Of a stretch of 21,888 nucleotides of DNA, positions 7,116-14,591 are shown piece by piece. The notes below the pieces were generated by a model. That model saw nothing but the letters and a program-made list of their open reading frames with translations, did no database searches and had not been told where the DNA came from. The DNA lies in the NCBI RefSeq assembly GCF_039812505.1, contig NZ_JBDIAQ010000058.1, positions 1 to 21,888 of the forward strand, given 5' to 3'. This DNA is from Intrasporangium_A sp039812505. GTDB lineage: Bacteria > Actinomycetota > Actinomycetes > Actinomycetales > Dermatophilaceae. A program made the position numbers and the translations under genes. Numbering within the stretch: the first letter of the stretch is position 1; every line of letters begins with the position of its first letter.

Positions 7116-7937
7116 TCAGGTCAGGTCGTCGTGCTCGCCACGCACCCACGCCGCGTGCCGGTCGGCCGAGTACCGTACGACCTGCTTCGCGCCCGAAGGG
7201 ACGACCGCCCCGAAGTTGTTGTACAGCCGGTCGAAATGCAGCCCCTCCACCTGCACCGCGATGCGTCGGACGACGTCGGCGGACAACGGAATCCGGTTCG
7301 GGTAGCTCCTCAGGAAGCTGACGGACCGGCGGTCGGGGTTGGGGAAGATCGCGTCCGCGGCGAGGAGTACGCCGCGGCCCTCGGCCCCGTCACGCCACTC
7401 GAGCACCGCCTGCCCCGGGAAGTGGCCGCCGACCCGGTACAGGGTCAACCCGGCTGCCACCGTCCGCTGGTCCCGGTAGAACTCGACGAGCGGGTCGGCC
7501 CGGCGCACCCACTCCCGGTCGGCGGCGGCGACCAGGACGGGCACCCCGCCCAGCGCTCGGGCCCACTCGGTCTGGACGCCGTACATGTGCGGGTGCGAGG
7601 CGGCGACCGCGAGGGTCGGGCCGAGCGAGCGGACGAACTCGACCGTGCCGCGGTCGATGCAGTCGATGCAGTCGAACAGCAGCGTGCCCTCGTCGGTCAC
7701 GACGACCATCGTCTGCTGGCCGATCCCGACCGCCGGGTCGGACCGCAACCCCCAGAGGCGCGGCTCCACCGACTGGATGCTGACCCGGGTCCCCCGAGCG
7801 CGCAGGGTCTCCAGCGTGGTCCAGGCCTGGCCGGTCGCCGGCACCCACTGCCGCTCGTCGGTGCAGATGGCGCATTCGGCCGGTGGCTCGGGCAGGTCGT
7901 CCGTCTCGACAGCGCACGTGGCGCAGATCCAGATCAT
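7116..7937 (-). CDS. MBL-fold metallo-hydrolase-like protein with N-terminal zinc ribbon
   Basis: A 273-aa protein starting with a rubredoxin-like zinc ribbon: C5-x2-C8 and C22-x2-C25. The body resembles a metallo-beta-lactamase fold: a GTLLFDCID strand, then S114-H-P-H-M-Y-G120 at the place of the usual HxHxDH, then GGHFPGQ and LAADAIFP at the places of the third histidine and bridging aspartate. The second half of HxHxDH is missing and the C-terminal histidine position looks replaced (LYNNFGAVVPSG), so a normal dinuclear zinc site is doubtful. Hydrolase activity is therefore unproven. The ATG at 7935-7937 has a CAGGCT box six bases upstream, which could be a leaderless -10. A 21-bp tandem repeat lies just upstream. 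Confidence 0.82.
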   Translation of the reverse strand: MIWICATCAVETDDLPEPPAECAICTDERQWVPATGQAWTTLETLRARGTRVSIQSVEPRLWGLRSDPAVGIGQQTMVVVTDEGTLLFDCIDCIDRGTVEFVRSLGPTLAVAASHPHMYGVQTEWARALGGVPVLVAAADREWVRRADPLVEFYRDQRTVAAGLTLYRVGGHFPGQAVLEWRDGAEGRGVLLAADAIFPNPDRRSVSFLRSYPNRIPLSADVVRRIAVQVEGLHFDRLYNNFGAVVPSGAKQVVRYSADRHAAWVRGEHDDLT

Positions 7938-7958
7938 GACCCCAGCCTGTCAACAACC

Positions 7959-8014
7959 GCACGCTCGATGGGGAAAGGTGCACGCTCGATGGGGAAAGGT
8001 GCACGCTCGATGGG
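7959..8014. repeat. 21-bp tandem repeat, 2.7 copies, in a divergent promoter region
   Basis: Units beginning GCACGCTCGATGGGGAAAGG start at 7959, 7980 and 8001; the third stops after GATGGGG. The period equals two DNA helical turns, as expected for sites that place proteins on one face. The array lies between the start codons of the MBL-fold gene (7937, minus) and the coiled-coil gene (8038, plus). It could be a regulator array for either gene, or a neutral minisatellite. Confidence 0.93.
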
Positions 8015-8037
8015 GGGTGGTAGGTGAGGATGGGCCG

Positions 8038-8952
8038 GTGATCCTGCACCTGCACGCCGCGGTCCAGCAGCTGTATGCCGCTCGGCCGGGGCAGTTCACG
8101 TCGGTGCGGTCCGCGCTCGTGGCGCAGGCCAGGGCGGCGGGCGAGCCGGAGCTGGCCAGACAGGTCGGCGCGCTGCGCAGGCCGACCGTGGCCGCCTGGG
8201 CGCTGAACCACTTCGTCCGCGAGCACCCCGACGAGCTGGGGGCGCTGCACGACTTCGCCGAGCTGCTCCGGGAGGCCCAGCGCACCCTCGACGCCGGCCG
8301 GCTGCGGGCCCTCTCGCGCGAGCGGACCCGCCGGGTCGATGCGCTGGCCCGCAAGGTCGAGTCCGCTGCCCGTGACGCCGGGGAGCCGGTCAGCGTCAGC
8401 GTCGGGTATCAGATCCGCCAGAGCCTGACCGCCTTCATCGCCGACGAGGGCGCCGAGGAGTCGGTCCTGACCGGGGCGCTCGTCCGGCCGCTGCAGTACT
8501 CCGGTCTCGGTGCCGTCGACCTCGAGGGCGTCGCCGCGCTGGCCCCGCACCGGCTCCGGGTGATTCCCGGGGGCGCGGAGCCCGGCAGCAGCCGTGACGG
8601 CCCGGCCACCGACGAGCCGGCCGCGGCCGAGGCGGCTGCCGACGCCGCGGCCGAGGCAGCCGCCGCCGAGGAGCGTCGCCGTCTCGAGCGCGAACGGCTC
8701 GAGCAGGCCCTCGCACGGGCGACCCGGGAGCTGCGCGAAGCCGAGCGCCGGGTCCAGGTGCACCGCCGACGGGTCGAGGAGGCGCAGGACGGGGTGGCCG
8801 ACCTCGAGCGCCGGCTCGCGACCGCCCGGCAGCGCCTCGAGAAGGCCACCGGCGAGCTCGAGGAGGTGAGCGGCATACGCGACGAGCGAGCACGGGCCGC
8901 CACGTCGGCGCGGCGGGCCCTCGAGGCCCACCGCGCGGACCAGGCGCGCTAG
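8038..8952 (+). CDS. Conserved actinobacterial hypothetical protein with C-terminal coiled coil
   Basis: A 304-aa protein. The N-terminal half has the segment LRRPTVAAWALNHFVREHP (near residues 44-62), a motif I associate with a widespread uncharacterised actinobacterial family. A low-complexity Ala/Glu linker (about 185-215) leads to a heptad-rich, Arg/Glu-rich coiled coil that runs almost to the end, suggesting oligomerisation or binding to a long partner. The start is GTG at 8038 with GAGG eight bases upstream; longer readings run back through the 21-bp repeats and the opposite gene and are not credible. Its stop codon overlaps the stop codon of the convergent transporter gene. Function unknown. 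Confidence 0.85.
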   Translation: MILHLHAAVQQLYAARPGQFTSVRSALVAQARAAGEPELARQVGALRRPTVAAWALNHFVREHPDELGALHDFAELLREAQRTLDAGRLRALSRERTRRVDALARKVESAARDAGEPVSVSVGYQIRQSLTAFIADEGAEESVLTGALVRPLQYSGLGAVDLEGVAALAPHRLRVIPGGAEPGSSRDGPATDEPAAAEAAADAAAEAAAAEERRRLERERLEQALARATRELREAERRVQVHRRRVEEAQDGVADLERRLATARQRLEKATGELEEVSGIRDERARAATSARRALEAHRADQAR

Positions 8953-10100
8953 CCCGGGCTGGCCTCCTCGTCCGGGACCGGCTCCGACCCGTCCGCCGCG
9001 TCGAGCAGCTGGTGGTGGGGCAGCACGTCGTACTTGTGCACGTAGATGTCGAAGAGGGCCAGTCCGAGGGCGGCAACCGGCACGGCGACGAAGGCCCCGC
9101 CGACCCCGAACAGCGACGCGCCGAACATCACCGATGCGAAGGACACGGCCGGGTGGACGTCGACGGCCTGCGCCGAGATCCGCGGCTCGATCGTGACGTT
9201 CTCGATCTGCTGGTAGACGAGGGCGAAGATCAGCACCGCCACCCCCTGCCAGGGCCGGTCGCCGATGAGCCCGAGGATCACCGGGAGGGCGATGGCGATG
9301 TAGGTGCCGACGGTGGGCACGAACTGCGCGACCAGGCCGGTCCAGATGCCGAGGGCGAGCCAGTACGGCATCCCGATGACGAGCATGAACAGCGCCGCGC
9401 TGCCCCCGCAGATGGCCGCGAGGACGAGCCGGGCCGAGACGTAGCCGCCGGTCTTGCTCAGCGCGAGGTTCCACGCGACGGCGAAGACCTCCTGCTGCCT
9501 CGGCGGGAAGAGCTGGGCGATCCACCGTCGCAGGCGGGGCGAGTCGGCCGAGAGGTAGAAGGTGAAGAAGGCGAACGTCAGGGTCGAGAAGGCGGCCGAC
9601 AGGATCGCTGCGACGATGCCGATGACCCCGCCGGCGAGGTTCTGCGCGGCGTTGGTGAGCACGCCCGTGCCCACGCCCAGCCGCTGCAGGATGGTCTCGT
9701 AGTCCAGGTCCAGCCCGAAGCGCTCGCCGGCCCACGTCGTGAAGTCCTGCACGAGGTGCGGCACGGACTTGGCGAAGGTGCCGATCTGGTCACCCAGCAG
9801 CCGACCGAAGACGAACACGAACGCCGCGCCGAACACGACCAGGCCGCCCATCACGATCGCCGTCGCGAACCCCCGGCGCATCCGGGTGGCCAGCCGGCCG
9901 ACGGCCGGCTCCATCGCGATCGAGGCGAGCAGCGACAGGGCGAGGGTGAAGATCACGTTGCCGGCGTCCTCGAGGACCCACTTGAGCAGGGCGGCCGACG
10001 CGACCACGGCGACCACGACCCAGCCCGCCCGCCACAGGCTGTAGCGGTTGAAGTGGATCGAGACCTCGTGCTGCCGACCGGCCGCCTCCTGCGTGGGCAT
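8949..10100 (-). CDS. AI-2E family transporter (PerM-like membrane protein)
   Basis: A 383-aa integral membrane protein with about seven to eight hydrophobic helices: two near residues 24-65, one near 82-105, then, after a soluble loop around 110-165, a helix near 170-195 and a cluster from about 230 to 350. The segment ALGIWTGLVAQFVPTVGTY and the QQIENVTIEPRI motif are typical of the PerM/YdiK/AI-2E exporter family. Substrates of this family are mostly unknown; the AI-2 name is inherited from TqsA. I choose ATG 10098-10100: GATGAT lies six bases upstream, consistent with a leaderless start. A longer reading to 10274 would overlap the tRNA-Thr gene. Its stop overlaps that of the convergent coiled-coil gene by two bases. 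Confidence 0.93.
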   Translation of the reverse strand: MPTQEAAGRQHEVSIHFNRYSLWRAGWVVVAVVASAALLKWVLEDAGNVIFTLALSLLASIAMEPAVGRLATRMRRGFATAIVMGGLVVFGAAFVFVFGRLLGDQIGTFAKSVPHLVQDFTTWAGERFGLDLDYETILQRLGVGTGVLTNAAQNLAGGVIGIVAAILSAAFSTLTFAFFTFYLSADSPRLRRWIAQLFPPRQQEVFAVAWNLALSKTGGYVSARLVLAAICGGSAALFMLVIGMPYWLALGIWTGLVAQFVPTVGTYIAIALPVILGLIGDRPWQGVAVLIFALVYQQIENVTIEPRISAQAVDVHPAVSFASVMFGASLFGVGGAFVAVPVAALGLALFDIYVHKYDVLPHHQLLDAADGSEPVPDEEASPG

Positions 10101-10106
10101 GGCGGC

Positions 10107-10112
10107 ATCATC
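10107..10112 (-). promoter_or_regulatory. -10 box of the AI-2E transporter gene
   Basis: GATGAT on the minus strand, ending exactly six bases before the ATG, with no Shine-Dalgarno sequence visible. No convincing -35 is seen. Confidence 0.4.
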
Positions 10113-10160
10113 GCAGCGGTGCGCCGGCGGGCGCGCCGCCGTCCGTCGGTGGGCGCCGAT

Positions 10161-10190
10161 TTCACCAGAGCCGTGGGCACCGTGTAGTCT
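10161..10190 (+). promoter_or_regulatory. Probable promoter of the tRNA-Thr / tRNA-Met / rpmG unit
   Basis: TTCACC (10161-10166), 18-bp spacer, TAGTCT (10185-10190), about 50 bp before the tRNA-Thr gene. The -10 fits TANNNT; the -35 is weak. Confidence 0.45.
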
Positions 10191-10241
10191 CACCGCTGCA
10201 CAGGTCAGCAGGCGCGCCTTCGGGCTGCCCCGGCTGGTCGC

Positions 10242-10314
10242 GCCCCAATAGCTCAGTCGGCAGAGCGTTTCCATGGTAAGGAAAAGGTCTAGGGTTCGAT
10301 TCCCTATTGGGGCT
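10242..10314 (+). tRNA. tRNA-Thr (GGT)
   Basis: A complete 73-nt cloverleaf: acceptor GCCCCAA / TTGGGGC, D stem GCTC/GAGC, anticodon stem TTTCC/GGAAA with loop ATGGTAA (anticodon GGT), T stem TAGGG/CCCTA with loop TTCGATT, discriminator T. The 3' CCA is not encoded. Confidence 0.97.
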
Positions 10315-10351
10315 CTGGTCAGCCGTCGTCCCTCGGTCGGCGGCAGCCCAT

Positions 10352-10428
10352 GGCGGGGTAGCTCAGCTGGTTAGAGCGCACGACTCATAATCGTGAGGTC
10401 GCGGGATCGAGCCCCGCTCCCGCTACCA
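10352..10428 (+). tRNA. tRNA-Met (CAT), probably elongator
   Basis: A cloverleaf with acceptor GGCGGGG / TCCCGCT (two G-U pairs), D stem GCTC/GAGC, anticodon stem CACGA/TCGTG with loop CTCATAA (anticodon CAT), and T stem GCGGG/CCCGC. A CCA end is encoded (10426-10428). The G1-U72 pair argues against the initiator, which normally has a 1-72 mismatch. A lysidine-modified tRNA-Ile2 cannot be fully excluded by eye. Confidence 0.93.
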
Positions 10429-10474
10429 CCCGACAGCACCACCATCCGACAGCACGACCCGAGAGCAGGTTGCA

Positions 10475-10645
10475 GTGGCCAGCAAGAACACCGACGTCCG
10501 TCCCAAGATCACGATGGCGTGCGTGGACTGCAAGCACCGCAACTACATCACCAAGAAGAACCGTCGCAACAACCCCGACCGGCTCTCCCTCGCGAAGTTC
10601 TGCCCCAACTGCGGCCACCACACCGAGCACCGCGAGACGCGCTGA
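10475..10645 (+). CDS. rpmG: 50S ribosomal protein bL33
   Basis: A 56-aa protein of the large ribosomal subunit near the tRNA exit site. Four cysteines, C16-x2-C19 and C43-x2-C46, mark the zinc-binding (C+) form; the centre is basic (KKNRRNNPDRL). The start is GTG at 10475 with a weak AGG about seven bases upstream; the mature protein would begin MASKNTD. It lies 46 bp after tRNA-Met and before two MaoC-like genes, the same order as mycobacterial rpmG2-hadA-hadB. It is probably transcribed with the tRNAs and ended by the hairpin at 10669-10694. Confidence 0.97.
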   Translation: MASKNTDVRPKITMACVDCKHRNYITKKNRRNNPDRLSLAKFCPNCGHHTEHRETR

Positions 10646-10668
10646 CCGCGCGCCCCCGGCACGACACC

Positions 10669-10694
10669 GCTCCCTCGGCCCCGGCCGAGGGAGC
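10669..10694 (+). terminator. Terminator hairpin after rpmG
   Basis: A perfect 12-bp inverted repeat, GCTCCCTCGGCC and GGCCGAGGGAGC, around a 2-bp centre, 23 bp after the rpmG stop, followed by GTCCTT. A strong Rho-independent candidate. Confidence 0.8.
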
Positions 10695-10790
10695 GTCCTT
10701 GCGTATGCCGCCCAGCCGCCGCCTGCGCCCGTCGACCTCGGGCGCGGGGCGGGCGGGGAGGCGGCGGGGAGGCGCCCGTGCCGGGGCCGA

Positions 10791-10796
10791 TAGGCT
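10791..10796 (+). promoter_or_regulatory. -10 box of the hadA-like gene (leaderless start)
   Basis: TAGGCT ends six bases before the ATG at 10803. The intervening GCGGCC is no ribosome site, so transcription probably starts at the ATG. No clear -35 in the G-rich upstream stretch. Confidence 0.5.
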
Positions 10797-10802
10797 GCGG
10801 CC

Positions 10803-11249
10803 ATGCCGGTGAACGCAGACTTCCAGGGGCGCACCTACCCACCCACCAGGCCCTACCGGGTCAGCGCGGCCAAGATCCGCGAGTTCGCCGAGGCGGTCGG
10901 CTCGAGCGACCCGGCCCACTTCGACGCCGAGGTGGCCCGCAGCCGCGGGTACGCCGACGTCATCGCCCCGCCGACCTTCGCGGTCCTGATCGCCCAGCAG
11001 TGCGACCGCCAGCTCGTCACCGACCCTCAGGCGGGCATCGACTACTCGCGGGTCGTGCACGGCGAGCAGAAGTTCGTCCACCACCGCCCGCTGACGGCCG
11101 GTGACTCGATCGTCGGGACGCTGCATGTCGACGCGGTCCGCGAGGCGGGCGGTCACGCCATGGTGACGACCCGCAGCGAGCTGGCCACCGACGCGGGCGA
11201 GCCGGTGTGCACCGCGACGTCCACCCTCGTCATCCGAGGAGGCGAGTGA
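10803..11249 (+). CDS. hadA: HadA-like (3R)-hydroxyacyl-ACP dehydratase subunit, FAS1-like dehydratase domain
   Basis: A 148-aa single hot-dog domain protein. The segment YRVSAAKIREFAEAVGSSDP is the typical N-terminus of this family, followed by IAPPTFAVL and the HGEQKFVHHRPLTAGD strand. In mycobacteria HadA pairs with HadB to dehydrate beta-hydroxyacyl-ACP; HadA stabilises substrate while HadB supplies the catalytic Asp/His. This protein likewise lacks a D-x4-H motif. The next gene overlaps by one base (TGATG), so equal production of the two subunits is likely. The symbol is given by family and by the rpmG-hadA-hadB order. Whether the host uses it in FAS-II elongation is inference. Confidence 0.9.
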   Translation: MPVNADFQGRTYPPTRPYRVSAAKIREFAEAVGSSDPAHFDAEVARSRGYADVIAPPTFAVLIAQQCDRQLVTDPQAGIDYSRVVHGEQKFVHHRPLTAGDSIVGTLHVDAVREAGGHAMVTTRSELATDAGEPVCTATSTLVIRGGE

Positions 11250-11698
11250 TGAGCGAGCAGGCCCTCCCCGCCGGGCGCGTGCCGGCCTGTGCCGAGGTCT
11301 CCGTCGGCGACCGGCTCCCGGACCGGACCATCCACGTCGACCGGGCGCGGCTGGTGCAGTACGCCGGGGCATCCTTGGACCGCAACCGGATCCACTGGGA
11401 CGAGCGGTTCGCCAAGAGCGTCGGGCTGCCCGACGTCATCGCCCACGGCATGTTCACGATGGGCTCGGCGGTCACCGTGGTCTCGGACTGGGCCGGCGAC
11501 GCCGGCCGGGTCGTCGAGTACGGGGTCCGCTTCACCAAGCCGGTCGTGGTGCCCTACGAGACAGGGGCCGACATCGAGGTGAGCGGCGTCGTCAAGAAGG
11601 TCGACACCGAGGCCCGCCGGGCCACCGTCGAGCTGACCGCGAGATCGGACGGCGAGAAGGTGCTCGGCAAGGCGCTCGCCGTCGTCCAGCTGGACTGA
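11249..11698 (+). CDS. hadB: HadB-like MaoC dehydratase subunit, catalytic
   Basis: A 149-aa hot-dog protein with the MaoC/hydratase motif: YAGASLDRNRIHWDERFA contains the catalytic pair Asp44 and His49 with the usual four-residue spacing, followed by GLPDVIAHGMFTMG. The start ATG (11249) shares one base with the hadA-like stop, and AGGAGG lies seven bases upstream. It forms the active half of a heterodimeric (3R)-hydroxyacyl dehydratase with the preceding protein. No hadC follows, unlike in mycobacteria; murB comes next after 11 bp. Confidence 0.93.
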   Translation: MSEQALPAGRVPACAEVSVGDRLPDRTIHVDRARLVQYAGASLDRNRIHWDERFAKSVGLPDVIAHGMFTMGSAVTVVSDWAGDAGRVVEYGVRFTKPVVVPYETGADIEVSGVVKKVDTEARRATVELTARSDGEKVLGKALAVVQLD

Positions 11699-11709
11699 TC
11701 CGGCGCGGC

Positions 11710-12783
11710 ATGCGCGAGCAGTCCGACGTCCCGCTCGCCCCGCTGACCACGATGCGGGTCGGGGGACCGGCCGCGCGCCTGGTGACCGTCGAGACCACCG
11801 ACGAGCTCGTCGACGCGGTCCGTGCGGTCGATGACGCCGACGAGCCGCTCCTGGTGCTCTCCGGCGGGTCCAACGTCGTCGTCCCCGACGTGGGGTTCGC
11901 CGGGACGGTGGTGCGCGTGACGACCCGGGGTGTGGAGCCGCTCTCGGCCGACCTCTGCGGCGGCGTCATGGTCCGCGTGGCGGCCGGCGAACCATGGGAC
12001 GGGCTCGTGTCCCGGGCCGTGGCCGAGGGCTGGGCCGGCATCGAGGCGCTCAGCGGCATACCCGGGCTGACCGGCGCCACCCCGGTGCAGAACGTCGGCG
12101 CCTACGGACAGGAGGTCGCCCAGACCATCGCGCAGGTCCGCACGTGGGACCGGCGCGAGCAGCGGGTGCACACCTTCGCCGGGCCCGACTGCCACTTCCG
12201 GTACCGCCACTCACGGTTCAAGGGCAGCGACCGGTGGGTCGTGCTCGACGTGCTCTTCCAGCTCGAGCTCGGCGACCTGTCCACCCCCATCGCCTACGCC
12301 GACCTGGCGCGTGGGCTCGGCGTCGAGCTCGGCACCCGGGTCTCGCTCGCCGAGACCCGTCGCGGGGTCCTCGAGCAACGGGCCCGGCGGGGGATGGTGC
12401 TGGACCCCGAGGACCACGACACCTGGTCGTGCGGCTCGTTCTTCACCAACCCGGTCCTGACCGCGGACGAGTTCGAGGAGCTGTCCGAGCGCGCCGCCGA
12501 GCGCCTCGGCTACGAGGGCCCGGTGCCGCCGCGCTGGCCGCAGCCGAACCACCTCGTCAAGACGAGCGCCGCCTGGCTCATCGAGCACGCCGGGTTCGCG
12601 AAGGGCCACGGGCTGCCCGGTCCGGTGGCGGTCTCCACGAAGCACACCCTCGCCGTGACCAACCGGGGCGGGGCGAGCGCCACGCAGGTCGTCGCGTTCG
12701 CGCGGCGGATCCGCGACGGGGTGCAGGACGCGTTCGGGGTCCGGCTCGTCAACGAGCCGATCCTGCTCGGCGAGGCGCTCTGA
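11710..12783 (+). CDS. murB: UDP-N-acetylmuramate dehydrogenase
   Basis: A 357-aa cytosolic FAD enzyme that reduces UDP-GlcNAc-enolpyruvate to UDP-MurNAc in peptidoglycan synthesis. FAD-binding segments are visible: TTMRVGGPAARLV, LLVLSGGSNVVVPD, and the conserved GIEALSGIPGLTGATPVQN. The C-terminal domain carries CGSFFTNPV with Ser243, the expected proton donor, and VNEPILLG with Glu349, the expected catalytic acid. The length fits type I MurB. It starts 11 bp after hadB with no good ribosome site of its own, so it is probably translated by coupling within the hadA-hadB-murB operon. It is convergent with the lipoprotein gene, 51 bp between stops. Confidence 0.97.
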   Translation: MREQSDVPLAPLTTMRVGGPAARLVTVETTDELVDAVRAVDDADEPLLVLSGGSNVVVPDVGFAGTVVRVTTRGVEPLSADLCGGVMVRVAAGEPWDGLVSRAVAEGWAGIEALSGIPGLTGATPVQNVGAYGQEVAQTIAQVRTWDRREQRVHTFAGPDCHFRYRHSRFKGSDRWVVLDVLFQLELGDLSTPIAYADLARGLGVELGTRVSLAETRRGVLEQRARRGMVLDPEDHDTWSCGSFFTNPVLTADEFEELSERAAERLGYEGPVPPRWPQPNHLVKTSAAWLIEHAGFAKGHGLPGPVAVSTKHTLAVTNRGGASATQVVAFARRIRDGVQDAFGVRLVNEPILLGEAL

Positions 12784-12834
12784 CGCAGCCGACAGTGCAC
12801 CACCGATCGGCCCCGCGGCACGCCCGGCCGGCGG

Positions 12835-13485
12835 TCAGGGCGTCAGCTTGAGGGTGAAGGTCTTGGCCTTGATCGACTTGTCGGTGGTCTTGACCTCGTA
12901 GGCGGGCCGGTTGTAGCGCAGCGTGAGGGAGGCACCGGACCCCTTCTCGATCTTGAAGACGAGCCATCCGGTCTCGGTCTCGCCGCGCTTGACGGTGCCC
13001 AGCTCCTTGCCGAGCGCACCCTTGAACTCGTTCGTGGCCGGCACGGCGTCGGGTGCGGACGTCTTGAGCGTGAACATGCCGGGGGCGACGCTGGCCGAGT
13101 AGCGCTTGCCGGCCTGGACCTTCAGCTGGATCCCGACGAGCTCGAGGTGCTCCTGCGCGACGGGGTGGCTGCCGGGCCAGGGGAGACCGACGACGACCTT
13201 GGTCGGGGTGATGACGTGGCCGAGCACGTCGTCCTTGATCGTCCCCTTGGTCTTGAGCGTCGTCGGGCTCGCCGCCGGGGTCGTGGGCGTGGACGGCGCG
13301 GTGGCCGTCCCCGGAAGATCGGTGGCGGCACCGGACGCACCGGCCGTCACGTTCGGCTCCGGCGTCTGCCCGGAGCACGCCCCGAGCACGAGCAGGGGGG
13401 CGAGGGTGGCCGCGGCAGCGAGCCCTCGCAGGGCACCGCGGGAGGGGCTGGGACGGTCAGGGCAGGCGGGCGCGTTCGTTCTCAT
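12835..13485 (-). CDS. Secreted lipoprotein with DUF4352-like (telokin-like) domain
   Basis: A 216-aa protein with a lipoprotein signal peptide: a basic start, a hydrophobic stretch RGLAAAATLAPLLVLGA, and the lipobox LGAC with the lipidated Cys near residue 37. A Thr/Pro/Ala-rich linker (about 40-75) leads to a beta-rich domain with VGIQLKVQAGKRYS and the VKRGETETGWLVFKIEKG strand pair typical of the DUF4352/Ig-like family. The likely site is the outer face of the cytoplasmic membrane; its role is unknown. ATG at 13483-13485 has no clear ribosome site. It lies 41 bp after the deaminase gene on the same strand, so could be last in that operon. Confidence 0.88.
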   Translation of the reverse strand: MRTNAPACPDRPSPSRGALRGLAAAATLAPLLVLGACSGQTPEPNVTAGASGAATDLPGTATAPSTPTTPAASPTTLKTKGTIKDDVLGHVITPTKVVVGLPWPGSHPVAQEHLELVGIQLKVQAGKRYSASVAPGMFTLKTSAPDAVPATNEFKGALGKELGTVKRGETETGWLVFKIEKGSGASLTLRYNRPAYEVKTTDKSIKAKTFTLKLTP

Positions 13486-13526
13486 GGCCGGACCAGCATG
13501 ACCGCCGAGGTGCGGCGAGGGCAAAC

Positions 13527-14591
13527 TCACGCCTGCCCGGAGCGCGGCTCCGGCCCCGTCGTGAGCCAGGCGTCGATGTCCGCCGCCGCCTGGCACCGGA
13601 CCTGCGCCGGCGCCCGGCTCACCCGGACGGATGCTCGCGCGAGCTCGGCCAGCTCGGCATCCGAGAAGCCCAACGCGCGGGCGGCGGCATACTGCGCGGT
13701 GAGGCGCTGGCCGAACAGGAGCGGGTCGTCCGCGCCGAGCGCCACCGGGATGCCGGACCGGACGAGGGTCCGGAGCGGGACGTCCCCGGCCTCGGCATAG
13801 ACCCCGAGCGCCACGTTGCTGCCCGGGCACACCTCCAGGGCCACCCCGGACTCCGCGACCGCGTCGAGCACCTGCGGGTCCTCCGCCGCGCGGACCCCGT
13901 GCCCGAGCCGGTCGGGGTGCAGCGCCTCGAGCGTCTCCATGACCGCCTGGGCGCCGAGCAGCTCGCCGCCGTGCGGGACGAGGGCCAGTCCGGCGCGACG
14001 GGCGATCCGGAAGGCCGGGGCGAACTCCTCGGTCACCCCGCGCCGCTCGTCGTTCGACAGGCCGAAGCCGACCACGCTGCCCGGTCCGTCGCCGGCGTGG
14101 TGGGCGGCGAGCCGGGCCAGGGTACGAGCCTCGAGCGGGTGGCGGATGCGGCTGGCCGCGACGACCACGGCGACCCCCGTCGGCCCCTCGGCCGACACCC
14201 TCCGAGCCTCGTCGAGGACGATCTCGAGGGCCGGGGTGATGCCCCCGACGAAGGGGGCGTAGGAGGTCGGGTCGATCTGCAGCTCCAGCCAGCGTGACCC
14301 CTCCGCGGCGTCGTCGTGCGCCGCCTCCCGGACGATGCGGCGCATGTCCGCCTCGCCCCGCACGCACGCCCGCGCCACGTCGTAGAGCCGCTGGAACCGG
14401 AACCAGCCGCGCTCGTCGGTGACCCGCAGCCGAGGGGGCCAGCTCTCGACGAGCGCGTCCGGCAGCGGGATGTGGTGCCGGCGGGCCAGGTCTCGGACCG
14501 TGCCGATCCGCATCGACCCGGTGAAGTGCAGGTGCAGGTGTGCCTTGGGCAGGGTCTCGAGCGGTCGACCCGCAGGAGCGGGTCGGGTCAC
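13527..14591 (-). CDS. Adenosine deaminase-like amidohydrolase
   Basis: A 354-aa TIM-barrel amidohydrolase. Metal and catalytic motifs of the ADA family are visible in order: HLHLHFTG (His20 and His22), LVPHGGELLG (zinc His and catalytic Glu), DRLGHGVRA, LEVCPGSN, and ALGADDPLLFG (zinc Asp and neighbouring Asp). The usual HxHLDG reads HLHFTG, so the Asp that contacts the nucleoside ribose in classical adenosine deaminase is replaced by Thr; specificity may differ. The same type of gene sits between murB and the aminotransferase near secE in Streptomyces, as I recall. GTG start (14591) overlaps the DUF5709 stop as GTGA, so translation is coupled. Confidence 0.92.
   Translation of the reverse strand: MTRPAPAGRPLETLPKAHLHLHFTGSMRIGTVRDLARRHHIPLPDALVESWPPRLRVTDERGWFRFQRLYDVARACVRGEADMRRIVREAAHDDAAEGSRWLELQIDPTSYAPFVGGITPALEIVLDEARRVSAEGPTGVAVVVAASRIRHPLEARTLARLAAHHAGDGPGSVVGFGLSNDERRGVTEEFAPAFRIARRAGLALVPHGGELLGAQAVMETLEALHPDRLGHGVRAAEDPQVLDAVAESGVALEVCPGSNVALGVYAEAGDVPLRTLVRSGIPVALGADDPLLFGQRLTAQYAAARALGFSDAELAELARASVRVSRAPAQVRCQAAADIDAWLTTGPEPRSGQA

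Noticed and set aside
10242..10428. An integration site or prophage remnant at the tRNA genes
   Set aside because: No integrase, no direct repeat of a tRNA 3' end and no change in base composition nearby.
10803..11698. A mycobacterial-type FAS-II/mycolic acid locus
   Set aside because: Only hadA- and hadB-like genes are present, with no hadC and no mycolate genes; the same pair occurs in actinobacteria without mycolic acids.
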